64,000 nucleotides of DNA, from NCBI GenBank assembly GCA_023078555.1, contig CM041199.1:8437315-8501314 (forward strand). Reading direction: 5' to 3'. The notes below the pieces were generated by a model. The model was not told where the DNA came from and did not search any database. It saw only the letters and a list, made by a program, of their open reading frames with translations. Shown here piece after piece: positions 12,569 through 23,902 of this stretch. The DNA is from Ulva prolifera. Lineage: Eukaryota > Chlorophyta > Ulvophyceae > Ulvales > Ulvaceae. A program made the translations under genes and the position numbers. How positions within the stretch are numbered: the stretch's first letter is position 1; every line of letters starts with the position of its first letter.

Positions 12569-15296
12569 CATGCACATCTGGCTATGCATTTGATCTCTTA
12601 AACCGTCATTTCGTGCACCACATACCTTACTCCCCATGTAGGGCATACCAAGATCACAGGGAAGCCCATAAAGGTATGGGACAGCTATCGAAAGAAGTTC
12701 CGCAAAGTGTACCCTATCTTTGTGTTTGCCTTCGCAGACACTCCTGCAAGACGAAGTTGGGCGTTGACCACAGGCCATACCGGGTTTCGTGGATGTGACA
12801 AATGTGGCATCCGGGGAATTCGCTTGCTGTCCAATGGGGTCAAGCTCGAGTGGACAGCATTCTGTGGCTATACCTCTGCATGCCCGGCTGTTGTCTTTGA
12901 TTGCACAACCAAGGTGTGGTCTACACAACCGTATCATCTTTGCTTGATACTGACGTATTGCATTACTCAACACAACACGTGGACAGTGCCTGACAAACCC
13001 GTCGTGTCGCGTCCCTGCTGCAATTGTTTCATGCTGTTGCTGCTTTAGGAGTGGGAGCAAGTGGAGGTCTCATTCGGCTCACAAGGGGAGCCAAACCAAG
13101 AAGCCCTAGAGTCCGTGGCCATCTCCGACGAAAAGCATCGAATTCGCAGTGCATCTGCTGCCGCAAAGAGCCAAGCTGCCGCTGCTGCCAACCCACTTCC
13201 GGCCGAGGCTAGCAACGGCGGAGCAGTAACATCTGATCCTAACAGCAAAGATCAGATTCTTCTGAGCAGAGGTAAGCATTAGCATGCAAGTTGGTATACA
13301 TCATAGGTGACCTACAATACGCAACACACGATGGTTGTAGATTGCCGCAAGATCTGGAGACGGCGGTACAAGGCTGCCAATGACGAGCATAAAGAGCTTG
13401 GGTCCCGTGGAGTGAACCCATTCCAGGAGTCTGGCCTCCGGAGTTATGAGTATGCTCGACATTCATCTTAACGGATGTGCCTCGTAACATTGTGGTGGAC
13501 TTTAGAGTTTGTGACTGTCGAGACCCACACTGGTTACTCTCATCATCTTGCAGTTTCCAGACAACTTTCGTGGAGCCCATGTCGCATTCCATCTTGTACG
13601 CCCTATTCCGCGCCTTCATGACTCTTATATGCAGCAGCAATTCCCCGTTTAAGGTAAATGGCAAGGCATTCTGCCTTGCCCCTTCTCTGCTACACCGAAT
13701 GGACATGTTCCTCTCCACCTTGAAGTATCCGTGTGCGTACAATCGGCGCCCTCCGTCGTTAAGGTGTGGAACACTGCCCTCGACGGATATTTGCCACAGT
13801 GCAGGTTGTCAAAGAGTCTCCATCTGCATGGGGGCCACCCTTCCTCACTTAAGCTTACACTGCTTTACATTGTCAAGACTGGCAGCTGACTAGATAATTG
13901 ATTGCAGGAATGTGCCCATGTCGAAATGATTGTTTGAAGAGTGTAATACATTCATTGAGATAGCAGGAGCGATTGCATTCTATCACTTCCGATCCGGCAT
14001 TCACCCAGGAATCCTGAAGATGTGGGGCCATTTGCGCAAATACGCATTGTACTTCTTGCATTACCGTCCAGGGCAGCACACAACTGCCCAAATTCGGCTA
14101 GCGCAGCGGGAAATCTTTCAGTTTGGTGAGTATGCTGAGGCGAATTTGAATGCATCAATGCTCACATGCTTGGTGCATAGATGCTTTGCACACATACCCG
14201 CGCAGGTACTGGCGACATTGCCTGGTGCGTTCTTGCGTGAGGATTTTGGCGAGCGGGTGGTGAGATGGACCAAGAAGTTCATCAAAGGGCACTCAACCGT
14301 CCGTGCTGCTGGTGCATCGGCCAATGTTTGTCTGACGCAGATGGGACTGAGAATCCAGCTGAACAAACATCCGGGTGTCGACGGCCCGCTAAATTGCATC
14401 AGGAGACGTCCACCGGTTAGACCCCTTGACGATGGTGATGACTATGGCACGGCTCTCCACAAGCTGACACCGGCTCACACAGGGGAAGACCATGATGAGG
14501 TGAAGTTCTGCATGTGCCGTTCATGGCTTGCATGTTTCAAATGCAGTTTCGATCTGGACTCGTATTGTCTCATATTTTGTAGATATTGGGTGGACTGCAG
14601 GTCACGCAATTTGCGGAAGTTTTACATGAAATGGCGGCTAAGGTTGCAAGACAATCTCATTCAGTTCGTGGCCCTCTTGCCATAGCAGGTGTGTTGACTG
14701 AGAAGCACGTCAAAGGGGAATACAACAGCATACTCGGCCGGAGGGAATGGCCACAGGATACACCCGCGGAGGTGATGTGTTCAGACACTGCCACAATCCA
14801 GTCTGGCGCATGGGTTGTGCGCACCTCTGCAGGCACGGAGTCGCATGGTAGGGAGAAGACAGATAACTTCGTGTACGTGCCTTACCGATCCGCTAGAAGC
14901 CTCAACCACTGCATTCTCGAGATCAAGCAGATTCTGTTGGTGAGACGGAAGGGCATGGAGTGGCGTGGTGATGAGGCGAGGCTGGCTGTAGGGACATTGT
15001 GGGACCACTTGGTTGTCAGGGATGGGGCTGGTCTAGAGACAGCCTACAATGACGATCCGGCATCTGGGGCATGTTCAGTACCCAGGGCTGTATTCCTGTC
15101 TGAAAAGAGGAAGGCAATGGGGTATCCATATGCATTATTCTTGAGGCAGGTACATTGTCCGTGTGTCGTTGTCCCCGGCCCACCTGGCATGACTTTCATT
15201 ACACTCAGCAAGATGGGGTACCCAGGTAGGAGAGACCTGCTACACAGTGGCACTGACATTGCAGAGAGTGACAGTGACGATGAAGAATTCATTTGA
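10331..15296 (+). CDS. tnp2-type transposase with N-terminal C2H2 zinc finger (element A)
   Basis: I model exons 10331-10867, 11017-11423, 11482-11757, 11873 to about 12470, 12642-12913, 13049-13271, 13341-13449, 13554 to about 13760, about 13938-14499 and 14583-15296. Most junctions keep phase; the ends near 12470, 13760 and 13938 are uncertain. The start at 10331 is chosen because a C2H2 finger follows (C26, C29, H42, H48). An acidic stretch ends exon 1. Exon 3 has a CxxC pair (CPNCGNLRYRK) as in tnp2 proteins. LFVDGVQL near 12250 matches the tnp2 YxDG block carrying the first catalytic Asp, and ADTPARRSWAL plus CDKCG follow near 12740-12800. A C-terminal block (MWGHLRKYALYFLHY, ERVVRWTKKFIK) is shared with the element B protein. 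Expected role: nuclear transposase cutting the element's ends. Family assignment is by motif, not database search. Confidence 0.78.
12537..12567 (+). repeat. C31 homopolymer inside a transposase intron
   Basis: Thirty-one consecutive C bases lie in the intron before the exon at 12642. The run could act as part of the polypyrimidine region, though it sits about 75 bp upstream of the splice site. Its exact length is likely to be unreliable in an assembly. Confidence 0.9.
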
Positions 15297-15938
15297 GCGG
15301 TATATAAACTCTGTATGTATATATGTGTATTGAGTCTGATGGGCACTTATATTTAATGTTGGGGATCGGGATCCGCTTATGACTTCATGTAATGTTGAGA
15401 ATCCACCATACACACCTATACATGTGTACATTGTTGTGCATATGTTGAGTGGATTCAACATTCTGACCAGGAAGTGGGTGCATGCTTACGAAGATGACGG
15501 TTTATGCACGACGCAAAAAGGTGGCTGGAAAACTGCGGTAGATATCCGCGGTTGTGAGATGTCTATTGTACCTCCGGCGCAGGCTGATAGATGCGCTCAT
15601 GCATACTCCGACCCACAGGTGCTCTCAAGCACGTACATGAACCAAAAAATGATAGCTGTCCGGATATTGCGTCATCACATATTTATCAGATCATAATCAT
15701 TTGTCATTTCCCATGGTCTAATACCCGGACAGTGATACATTTTTTGGCCTTTTCTCTCGACGACGCATGCTCAGTGTCCACGAGGTCACCAAGGCGACTC
15801 ACACGTCACACGTCCTGGCATGTTTGAAACGGAGACAACGGCAGAGACGATCATTCTCATGAATAGCCATGAATTATGTCTATTGATCACACTGCAATCT
15901 ATCTTGCTGCTCCGCCGCGATTGCGTACGTATATCAAC
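15297..15938. other. Spacer between the two genes of element A
   Basis: AT-richer DNA follows the transposase stop, with TATATAAAC at about 15301 and repeated TATATG. It should hold the 3' end of the transposase transcript and the promoter of the next gene. I see no conserved coding segment. Confidence 0.5.
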
Positions 15939-18866
15939 ATGGCCGAGCGACAGGAGATAAAAGTCAGGAAATTGACTGGTCTGAGCATATTGATCGGCAA
16001 CCAGACAATACGTATATCGCTAGCAAAGCTCAGTACAGTCTCCAATGCACAGCATATCGCGAATGTGTACGCCGAACTAGAGAGGAAAGTCAATAAGGTA
16101 ACAGGCAGGGCGTTTCATTCCGTGGCGGGCTACCCCGCTCTCGACGACGAAACGTTGCTGGCAATTTTTGCCGCGTTGTATGGATCGCCATACGAATTGG
16201 ATGGGATCTGGAAGTGTCCTTGGGATGTGAAAACTGCGATCGGGGCGTTCGAGCTAATAGAACCAGGCAACAACGTCGCAGATCCGACGACCACGAAAGG
16301 AAGCAACACGGAAGGTAAGAAGAAGACTCGGAGCATTCCACAGGTACGACATCGCGTCGTGCATGTACACTGCAATGAGCAGCGTCGTTGTTACAGCTAC
16401 GAATACCTGAAGGGCAGCAGCAATGATTGTAACTGTCGCGGGGGACCACAGAGCAGGTCAATGCAACTTCTGCGATTAGAGCAGATTCTGACGTCATGCG
16501 TCTCCGGCGAATGGAGTAAAATACGTCTACGATGTTTGATCACCTTGTTGGCTATGGACTAAAAGACGCCACTGTACGTGGCACCCATACAGACATTTAT
16601 CAGACTTGTTGATATCAGCCTGCGAACAATTGGACATGCAGGCAGAGATGGACTTGAAGGATGAGATGGCCCTGTTGATGCCTTATGTCACAACCGATGC
16701 TTTCATTCACTTGCTTGAGCATGTTTGCCTCACGGAGATTTTCAGCGCGCCATCGCTCTTCCTTGGAGGAGTGCCTACTCAATACATAGATGCTCCGCTA
16801 AAAACACAAGAAGCAGATGGATGGCGAGCAGATGACCCAGATGAAGTGCGTCCCTGCCTGAAGATACATGTGATGTAGCTAGTTGCAAGTCAATCTCAAA
16901 TCTCGGGTCCCTGGCGATGCACTATGGTTAGCTTGAGCCACACTATTTTTGTAGGAAAACATCGGGCGTGCTCAAATCCGAATCGCGCACCATATACATC
17001 AAATGAGGAACGAGGTGGTCAGGATTGCAATGGCATATGTGAAGGCCAGATGCAAGATGGATCACAAGCTGTCTGTTGCAGAAGACATCCGGCTGGCTCT
17101 ACGAGCAGCCACCAAGTCGATGGACTCTGATAATAATCGGAAGTTTCGCCCATCCGTTTATTTGTTTTTCTTGTCTTGGGCACAGGCTGCAGATGCCAAT
17201 GGTACTTTAGAGGCCAGACTTGCCCAGGAGCCCTGGTCTTTCAAGGCAGACATCATTAATCCGATCATGTCAAGCCTCCGAGCCATGTTCACATTCTTCA
17301 AAAACCAGACCATTGCCAAAACAGCCAAGCCTTTCCGTGAGCTCATGAAGAAAGAGATGGAGGAGTTGTGCTCCTCAGATAAGAACCGCGTGGTGCGATG
17401 ACCCAATAGCAGTATATACGTAGCAGTGTACACGATTAGCAAAGCAGTGTTGCGTGTTCCAATAATACAGCCACTGTAGCGATCGATCGAGTCACAAGGG
17501 CATGTGACTTCAGGGACTCCGAGCACTGTTCATCGAGTGGACCTCTGAGATGAGGCAATGTACCTCCATACCCGCTCCAAGGCGATTTGATGTGACTGTC
17601 GGGTGCATCCAAGCAGATGAGGCCGACGGATTGGCCGTTCCGGTGTGGAGGGACAAATGGGGAACAGCAGGCCGGCCAACGGCGGAGGGCCCATATGGGG
17701 CTCTGTCTGAGCGGGCGTGTCGGCCAACCAGCAAGCCTACTGAGCAGAAGGACGTCCGGCTCCGCCAGCCTTCGGATGGCCTTACAATGGCTGCCCTGTT
17801 TGCTCCTGCACGAAAGAATACTCTAGCAGGATTCCAGGTTTACAGAGAATCTTTTGAGTTTGCCGAGTGGGGAGTTGCTCTTCCTGACCAAGATTATGAA
17901 ATATCTCCCGACCAGCCACAGCGGATCCCGATCCAAGCGCCACGTGCTGGCCACCATACAGTTGTGTCTGTGTTGATGCTCGACTGCATCCGCCGCTTCG
18001 TGGTGCGACTATGCTCATGCAATCCAACTGCCTGTGTCAACAGAGTACGTATTTGACAGTGGCTGCAGAACCAGGGCTCTAAGCTGTAATTGAATGGCCT
18101 GTTCAGAAGCAGTGAGTGTATGCTCAATATTGCCCACTGCCATGAAGGATCGTGTTGACACAAGACATTGTGCAGGAAACAATGTTCAGTGTTGCTGGGC
18201 TCGATGCACCAACAGAGTTGATTGATTACTGCGAAGTGCTATGCAACACGGTACCGACACCGCCTGGCACTGATCCAGCATTTGACCTGGATCATGCAGA
18301 AGACGCTGCTGTAGCAGATGACGGAGACTGCCCGGACGATCAAGAAGAGGACGAGCTGCAGCTGGCTGAGCTCAATACGGTAGCTGGCCCAACTCGTCCT
18401 CAAAGACCAGGCAGGAGGAGTAGGGTGAGGACTCTTGATGATATATCGTCAGAAGAGGAGACAGACAACTCTGATGATGATGATGATGATGATGATGAGG
18501 AGGTTTTCAATGCAAGCACCAAACGCCCCGGGGCCAACAAGCACAGCGGAGTCACAACACAACGGCAAGTCAAACCCTTGGCGGACATGACAAACATGTC
18601 GGTACTGTTTCGATATACAGCGTAACATGTGCTTGCTGCTCTGTGTTTGGCACATGGAACTAAGATCCAAGTGGTGTTCAGATTCATCTAGTCAAGAAAA
18701 GCTCCTCACCTGAGCGTGAATGCAGGCTACAAAGAAACGTGGCAGGAAGAGTATGAATCAGACCACATCAAAAAGAGCGCCCAAGACGGCAACGAAGAAA
18801 GTGCAAGTGGAGAAAACAACAACAGAGAAGCAGACTCGCACATCGAAGCGTAAAGCAGCCAAATGA
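15939..18866 (+). CDS. Element A partner protein, basic-tailed, unknown family
   Basis: Six exons join in frame: 15939-16314, 16604-16845, 16955-17389, 17514-18044, 18176-18601 and 18726-18866, giving about 716 residues. Phases agree at every junction; the GTGGTG donor at 17390 is weak. The start at 15939 (MAERQEIKV) is chosen; an in-frame start at 15876 is possible. Visible features are a helical N-terminus (AELERKVNKVTGRAFHSV), an Asp/Glu-rich stretch near 18460-18500 (DDDDDDDDEE) and a terminal exon rich in Lys and Arg (TKKRGRK, TSKRKAAK) that looks like a nuclear localisation or DNA-contact tail. I do not recognise the family. A homologous protein is encoded by element C at 38164-39480, so it is a conserved transposon protein. 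By analogy with TNPA it may bind subterminal repeats; this is inference. Confidence 0.72.
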
Positions 18867-20309
18867 TTGGTACGAGACCCTGCTCCTTGCTTCAACAAGC
18901 CCAAGTTTCGCTGCACTAGTATCACATGTGTTACAGCAAGGTATACTGTCTACCTGGGTGTCCTCATCTGTCCCCAGTGTGGGTTGTGCGCAGGTTCTTG
19001 GCCTCACTCAAGTCACAACAAGGAGGAGTTCACGATCAGCGAACAACGCCTGAAGGGACTTTTGGGCGTATATACACTGTGCTGGAGGTGGCAAGTTTGT
19101 GCAGGTGATAGGCGGGGGTGTGGGTAGCAGTTGTAGCCTAGATTGCGAGGCGGTCAGAGCAATGGCAGTATGTTCGAACGGCTGATATTAGGCATTAGGA
19201 ATGTACCGGACATGAACACATGATCATATAACGATGTATGGAACGGTACTGGATGATTTGCCCCGCATTACCATAATGGCGCACCATGCATTGCGCAGTC
19301 GCTATGCAGTGGCGCACTGTTGCCGTTATGCGCCACGGATTAAGGCGTGAGCCACTGGCCCACGGTGCGCCAGTTGTAAGAGAGCGAAAACAAAAGCACG
19401 CCGCGAGGCTCTTGATACGATCCGGGACACTTTCAGTAGTGCCCATGAGTGGATTTGTTATGAGTTGGAAGCAGATCGCGAGGTTTCGCTGCATCTGGCG
19501 CGGGATTGTTGCTACGTGTGTATCTCGCGAGTACCCCGACATCACAATATGTAACATTGGGGCAGTAAAACACGGACATGTTATCGTAATGTACGTGCCG
19601 CCTTTCAGAGAAGCGCATTCTCGTGGCAAATGCAAGTGGCCTTTCACAGCGCTGGTAGGAACGGACGATTCGCAGAACTCCACCAAAACGTCACAGCGGC
19701 GTCTGCAGAGCCAATGGCCAACACAACATATGCTATTGACGGTATATACACCACCTGGCCGCGAATGCTGTATCAACGCGTGGCGGTTCGGCCTAGTAGA
19801 GCACGGGCATTGGCGATCACACTGAGTGATACCCAGCGGCGACGGAAGGATGCACTCACTAGGCACGCCTTCCAACGCACAAACTGCCTATTTTCACAGC
19901 TTGTACAGATCTGTAACGCAGGAGAGCTGACTGAACGGGAACTGGCATGCCACTCCGCACTCCGCGTCGCCAGTGCAGCGTCCGCATCGGCCAGCTCAAG
20001 CGAGCAGCACGACCGCAACAGAACCCCAGTCCGCACTACAATCATATTCAAATGTCTATGAAGATCCTCGTGCGCTGATCTGACATCGCGTTCGGTGTAG
20101 ACGCTGGTTTCCCAATCGCTGCCCCACGGGAATGCTGCACTCAACACGATCCCAAGTGCTCCATTCTACCCCGAATGACCTTGGACCGCTTTCACAGCCC
20201 TAACAACAGAAGTATCTCTATCATAAAGATTTTAAATCACGAAAAGGGACCACTGATCGCATTTCTCCGACTTTGCACTCAGTGGCGCACCCCGATGGCG
20301 CACCCATTG
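18867..20309. other. Element A right subterminal region
   Basis: No supported gene is seen. GCGC-core motifs cluster at 19278-19370 (GGCGCACC, TGGCGCAC, ATGCGCCAC, GTGCGCCAG) and at 20284-20305 (TGGCGCACC, TGGCGCACCC), mirroring the left end. An open frame at 19286-19825 overlaps these motifs, has no start context or relatives that I can see, and is not called. Confidence 0.5.
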
Positions 20310-20336
20310 GTGAGCGAGTCTGGCATCTGGCCTGTG
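20310..20336 (-). repeat. Right terminal inverted repeat of element A
   Basis: Its reverse complement is identical to 9556-9582 over 27 bp. It is followed at once by AGTCCGTGTGG, the continuation of the interrupted satellite unit. Confidence 0.95.
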
Positions 20337-22471
20337 AGTCCGTGTGGAGTGTCCGTGTGGAGTGTACGTGTGGAGTGACCGTGTCCGTGTGGAGTGGCCG
20401 TGTGGAGTGACCGTGTGGAGTGTACGTGTGGAGTGACCGAGTCCGTGTGTAGTGTCCGTGTGGAGTGTACGTGTGGAATGACCGAGTCCGTGTGGAGTGT
20501 CCGTGTGGAGTGACCGAAGTCCGTGTGGAGTGGCCGTGTGGAGTGACCGTGTGGAGTGTACGTGTGGAGTGACCGAGTCCGTGTGGAGTGTCCGTGTGGA
20601 GTGACCGTGTGGAGTGCCCAAGTCCGTGTGGAGTGTCCGTGTGGAGTGTACGTGTGGAATGACCGAGTCCGTGTGGAGTGTACGTGTGGAGTGACCGAGT
20701 CCGTGTGGAGTGGCCGTGTGGAGTGTCCGTGTGGAGTGACCGTGTGGAGTGACCGAGTCCGTGTGGAGTGTCCGTGTGGAGTGACCGTGTGGAGTGCCCA
20801 AGTCCGTGTGGAGTGTCCGTGTGGAGTGTACGTGTGGAGTGACCGAAGTCCGTGTGGAGTGGCCGTGTGGAGTGACCGTGTGGAGTGTACGTGTGGAGTG
20901 ACCGAGTCCGTGTGGAGTGTCCGTGTGGAGTGACCGTGTGGAGTGCCCAAGTCCGTGTGGAGTGTCCGTGTGGAGTGTACGTGTGGAATGACCGAGTCCG
21001 TGTGGAGTGTACGTGTGGAGTGACCGAGTCCGTGTGGAGTGGCCGTGTGGAGTGTCCGTGTGGAGTGACCGTGTGGAGTGACCGAGTCCGTGTGGAGTGT
21101 CCGTGTGGAGTGACCGTGTGGAGTGCCCAAGTCCGTGTGGAGTGTCCGTGTGGAGTGTACGTGTGGAGTGACCGTGTCCGTGTGGAGTGGCCGTGTGGAG
21201 TGGCCGTGTGGAGTGACCGTGTGGAGTGTACGTGTGGAGTGACCGAGTCCGTGTGTAGTGTCCTTGTGGAGTGACCGTGTGGAGTTACCGAGTCCGTGTG
21301 GAGTGTCCGTGTGGAGTGTACGTGTGGAGTGCCCAAGTCCGGGTGGAGTGCCCGTGTGGAGTGTACGTTTGGAGTGACCGAGTCCGTGTGGAGTGGCCGT
21401 GTGGAGTGTCCGTGTGGAGTGTACGTGTGGAGTGACCGTGTCCGTGTGGAGTGTCCGTGTGGAGTGTACGTGTGGAGTGCCCAAGTCCGTGTGGAGTGAC
21501 CGTGTGGAGTGTACGTGTGGAGTGACCGAGTCCGTGTGGAGTGTCCGTGTGGAGTGTACATGTGTAGTGACCAAGTCCGTGTGGAGTGTCCGTGTGGAGT
21601 GTACGTGTGGAGTGACCGTGTCCGTGTGGAGTGGCCGTGTGGAGTGACCGTGTGGAGTGTACGTGTGGAGTGACCGAGTCCGTGTGTAGTGTCCGTGTGG
21701 AGTGTACGTGTGGAATGACCGAGTCCGTGTGGAGTGTCCGTGTGGAGTGTACGCGTGGAGTGTCCGTGTGGAGTGTACATGTGTAGTGACCGAGTCCGTG
21801 TGGAGTGTCCGTGTGGAGTGTACGTGTGGAGTGACCGTGTCCGTGTGGAGTGGCCGTGTGGAGTGACCGTGTGGAGTGTACGTGTGGAGTGACCGAGTCC
21901 GTGTGTAGTGTCCGTGTGGAGTGTACGTGTGGAGTGACCGAGTCCGTGTGGAGTGTCCGTGTGGAGTGTACGTGTGGAATGACCGAGTCCGTGTGGAGTG
22001 TCCGTGTGGAGTGACCGAAGTCCGTGTGGAGTGGCCGTGTGGAGTGACCGTGTGGAGTGTACGTGTGGAGTGACCGTGTCCGGGTGGAGTGTCCGTGTGG
22101 AGTGTACGCGTGGAGTGTCCGTGTGGAGTGTACATGTGTAGTGACCGAGTCCGTGTGGAGTGTCCGTGTGGAGTGTACGTGTGGAGTGACCGTGTCCGTG
22201 TGGAGTGGCCGTGTGGAGTGACCGTGTGGAGTGTACGTGTGGAGTGACCGAGTCCGTGTGTAGTGTCCGTGTGGAGTGTACGTGTGGAATGACCGAGTCC
22301 GTGTGGAGTGTCCGTGTGGAGTGACCGAAGTCCGTGTGGAGTGGCCGTGTGGAGTGATCGTGTGGAGTGTACGTGTGGAGTGACCGAGTCCGTGTGGAGT
22401 GTCCGTGTGGAGTGACCGTGTGGAGTGCCCAAGTCCGTGTGGAGTGTCCGTGTGGAGTGTACGTGTGGAAT
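20337..22471. repeat. Composite minisatellite, block 2
   Basis: The same 13/19-bp units as block 1 are present, including 20-bp variants (GACCGAAGTCC) that shift the frame by one. A segment at 20556 recurs at 20885, a 329-bp period. The first 200 bp closely copy 7430-7600, consistent with this being the continuation of block 1 before element A inserted. Confidence 0.96.
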
Positions 22472-22749
22472 TGTTCGAATGCAAGCGCGAGTGGAAGCGT
22501 CATACCGTAAGTTTAGTTGGGCGAAATGTTAAGTATGTGTGCGGAGTACTTGGCACACGACGCCTGAGATCTGGGATCACACCTGCATGGTCAGTATCTG
22601 AGTCAGATACTTGAGCCATGACCTTGTTCGACCTATACAGAGAGCTGGAATGTGTCTTCTCATTCGCGGGCTGGTGACTGCCACGTGTCACCCCGTGCGT
22701 GCATCCGCATGTGCACATGCCTTGTGCGCTACGAGGCACTTTCACAACA
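22472..22749. mobile_element. Solo LTR, 278 bp, with 5-bp target duplication
   Basis: The sequence starts TGTTCGAATG and ends CACAACA, so it has TGTT..AACA termini typical of LTRs. GGAAT directly flanks it on both sides (22467-22471 and 22750-22754). Removing it and one GGAAT restores GTGTGGAATGACC, a normal satellite variant found intact at 20651-20665 with the same neighbours. A 19-bp palindrome (AGTATCTGAGTCAGATACT) lies inside, near 22590. It does not resemble the termini of the Ty3 element elsewhere in the window. A small non-autonomous element is an alternative. Confidence 0.8.
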
Positions 22750-23880
22750 GGAATGACCGAGTCCGTGTGGAGTGTACGTGTGGAGTGACCGAGTCCGTGT
22801 GGAGTGGCCGTGTGGAGTGTCCGTGTGGAGTGACCGTGTGGAGTGACCGAGTCCGTGTGGAGTGTCCGTGTGGAGTGACCGTGTGGAGTGCCCAAGTCCG
22901 TGTGGAGTGTCCGTGTGGAGTGTACGTGTGGAGTGACCGAGTCCGTGTGGAGTGTCCGTGTGGAGTGTACGTGTGGAGTGACCGTGTCCGTGTGGAGTGG
23001 CCGTGTGGAGTGACCGTGTGGAGTGTACGTGTGGAGTGACCGAGTCCGTGTGTAGTGTCCGTGTGGAGTGACCGTGTGGAGTTACCAAGTCCGTGTGGAG
23101 TGTCCGTGTGGAGTGTACGTGTGGAGTGCCCAAGTCCGGGTGGAGTGCCCGTGTGGAGTGTACGTTTGGAGTGACCGAGTCCGTGTGGAGTGGCCGTGTG
23201 GAGTGTCCGTGTGGAGTGTACGTGTGGAGTGACCGTGTCCGTGTGGAGTGTCCGTGTGGAGTGTACGTGTGGAGTGCCCAAGTCCGTGTGGAGTGACCGT
23301 GTGGAGTGTACGTGTGGAGTGACCGAGTCCGTGTGGAGTGTCCGTGTGGAGTGTACGTGTGGAGTGACCGAAGTCCGTGTGGAGTGGCCGTGTGGAGTGA
23401 CCGTGTGGAGTGTACGTGTGGAGTGACCGAGTCCGTGTGGAGTGTCCGTGTGGAGTGTACGTGTGGAATGACCGAGTCCGTGTGGAGTGTCCGTGTGGAG
23501 TGACCGAAGTCCGTGTGGAGTGGCCGTGTGGAGTGACCGTGTGGAGTGTACGTGTGGAGTGACCGTGTCCGTGTGGAGTGTCCGTGTGGAGTGTACGTGT
23601 GAAGTGCCCAAGTCCGTGTGGAGTGTCTGTGTGGAGTGTCCGTGTGGACTGACCAAGTCCGTGTGGAGTGGCCGTGTGGAGTGTCCGTGTGGAGTGTCCG
23701 TGTGGAGTGACCAAGTCTGTGTGGAGTGGCCGTGTGGAGTGTCCGTGTGGAGTGACCGAGTCCGTGTGGAGTGGCCGTGTGGAGTGTCCGTGTGGAGTGA
23801 CCGTGTGGAGTGACCGAGTCCGTGTGGAGTGGCCGTGTGGAGTGGCCGTGTGGAGTGACCGAGGCCGTGTGGAGTGTCCG
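22750..23880. repeat. Composite minisatellite, block 3
   Basis: The 13/19-bp array continues after the solo LTR. It ends in GAGGCCGTGTGGAGTGTCCG at the left end of element B. The GAGGCC variant unit near the end is otherwise typical of block 4, which supports blocks 3 and 4 having been contiguous. Confidence 0.96.
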
Positions 23881-23902
23881 CACTAGGAGAATGGCGACAT
23901 TG
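23881..23902 (+). repeat. Left terminal inverted repeat of element B
   Basis: It begins CACTAGGAGAATGGCG and directly abuts satellite. The same start sequence is found at 61008 (element D) and, over 12 bases, at 24837. Confidence 0.93.

Larger units (their letters stand above)
9556..20336 (+). mobile_element. Element A: CACTA-like DNA transposon with tnp2 transposase, 10.8 kb
   Basis: The ends are 27-bp perfect inverted repeats starting CACAGGCCAGATGCCAGACT, at 9556-9582 and 20310-20336. Flanks read gaccaAG before and AGtccgtg after, so AG is duplicated. Deleting the element plus one AG regenerates a standard satellite unit. The same unit, uninterrupted and with matching neighbours on both sides, is present at 7420-7440. 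Inside, two multi-exon genes lie on the plus strand: a tnp2-like transposase (10331-15296) and a partner protein (15939-18866). GCGC-rich subterminal motifs lie at both ends. Terminal CAC and tnp2 place it near CACTA/EnSpm. The 2-bp duplication and the CACAG end differ from classic plant CACTA elements. Confidence 0.92.

Noticed and set aside
19286-19825. 179-codon plus-strand frame in the right part of element A
   Set aside because: It overlaps subterminal GCGC repeats, has no related sequence in B or C, and lies after the last exon with a stop and basic tail.
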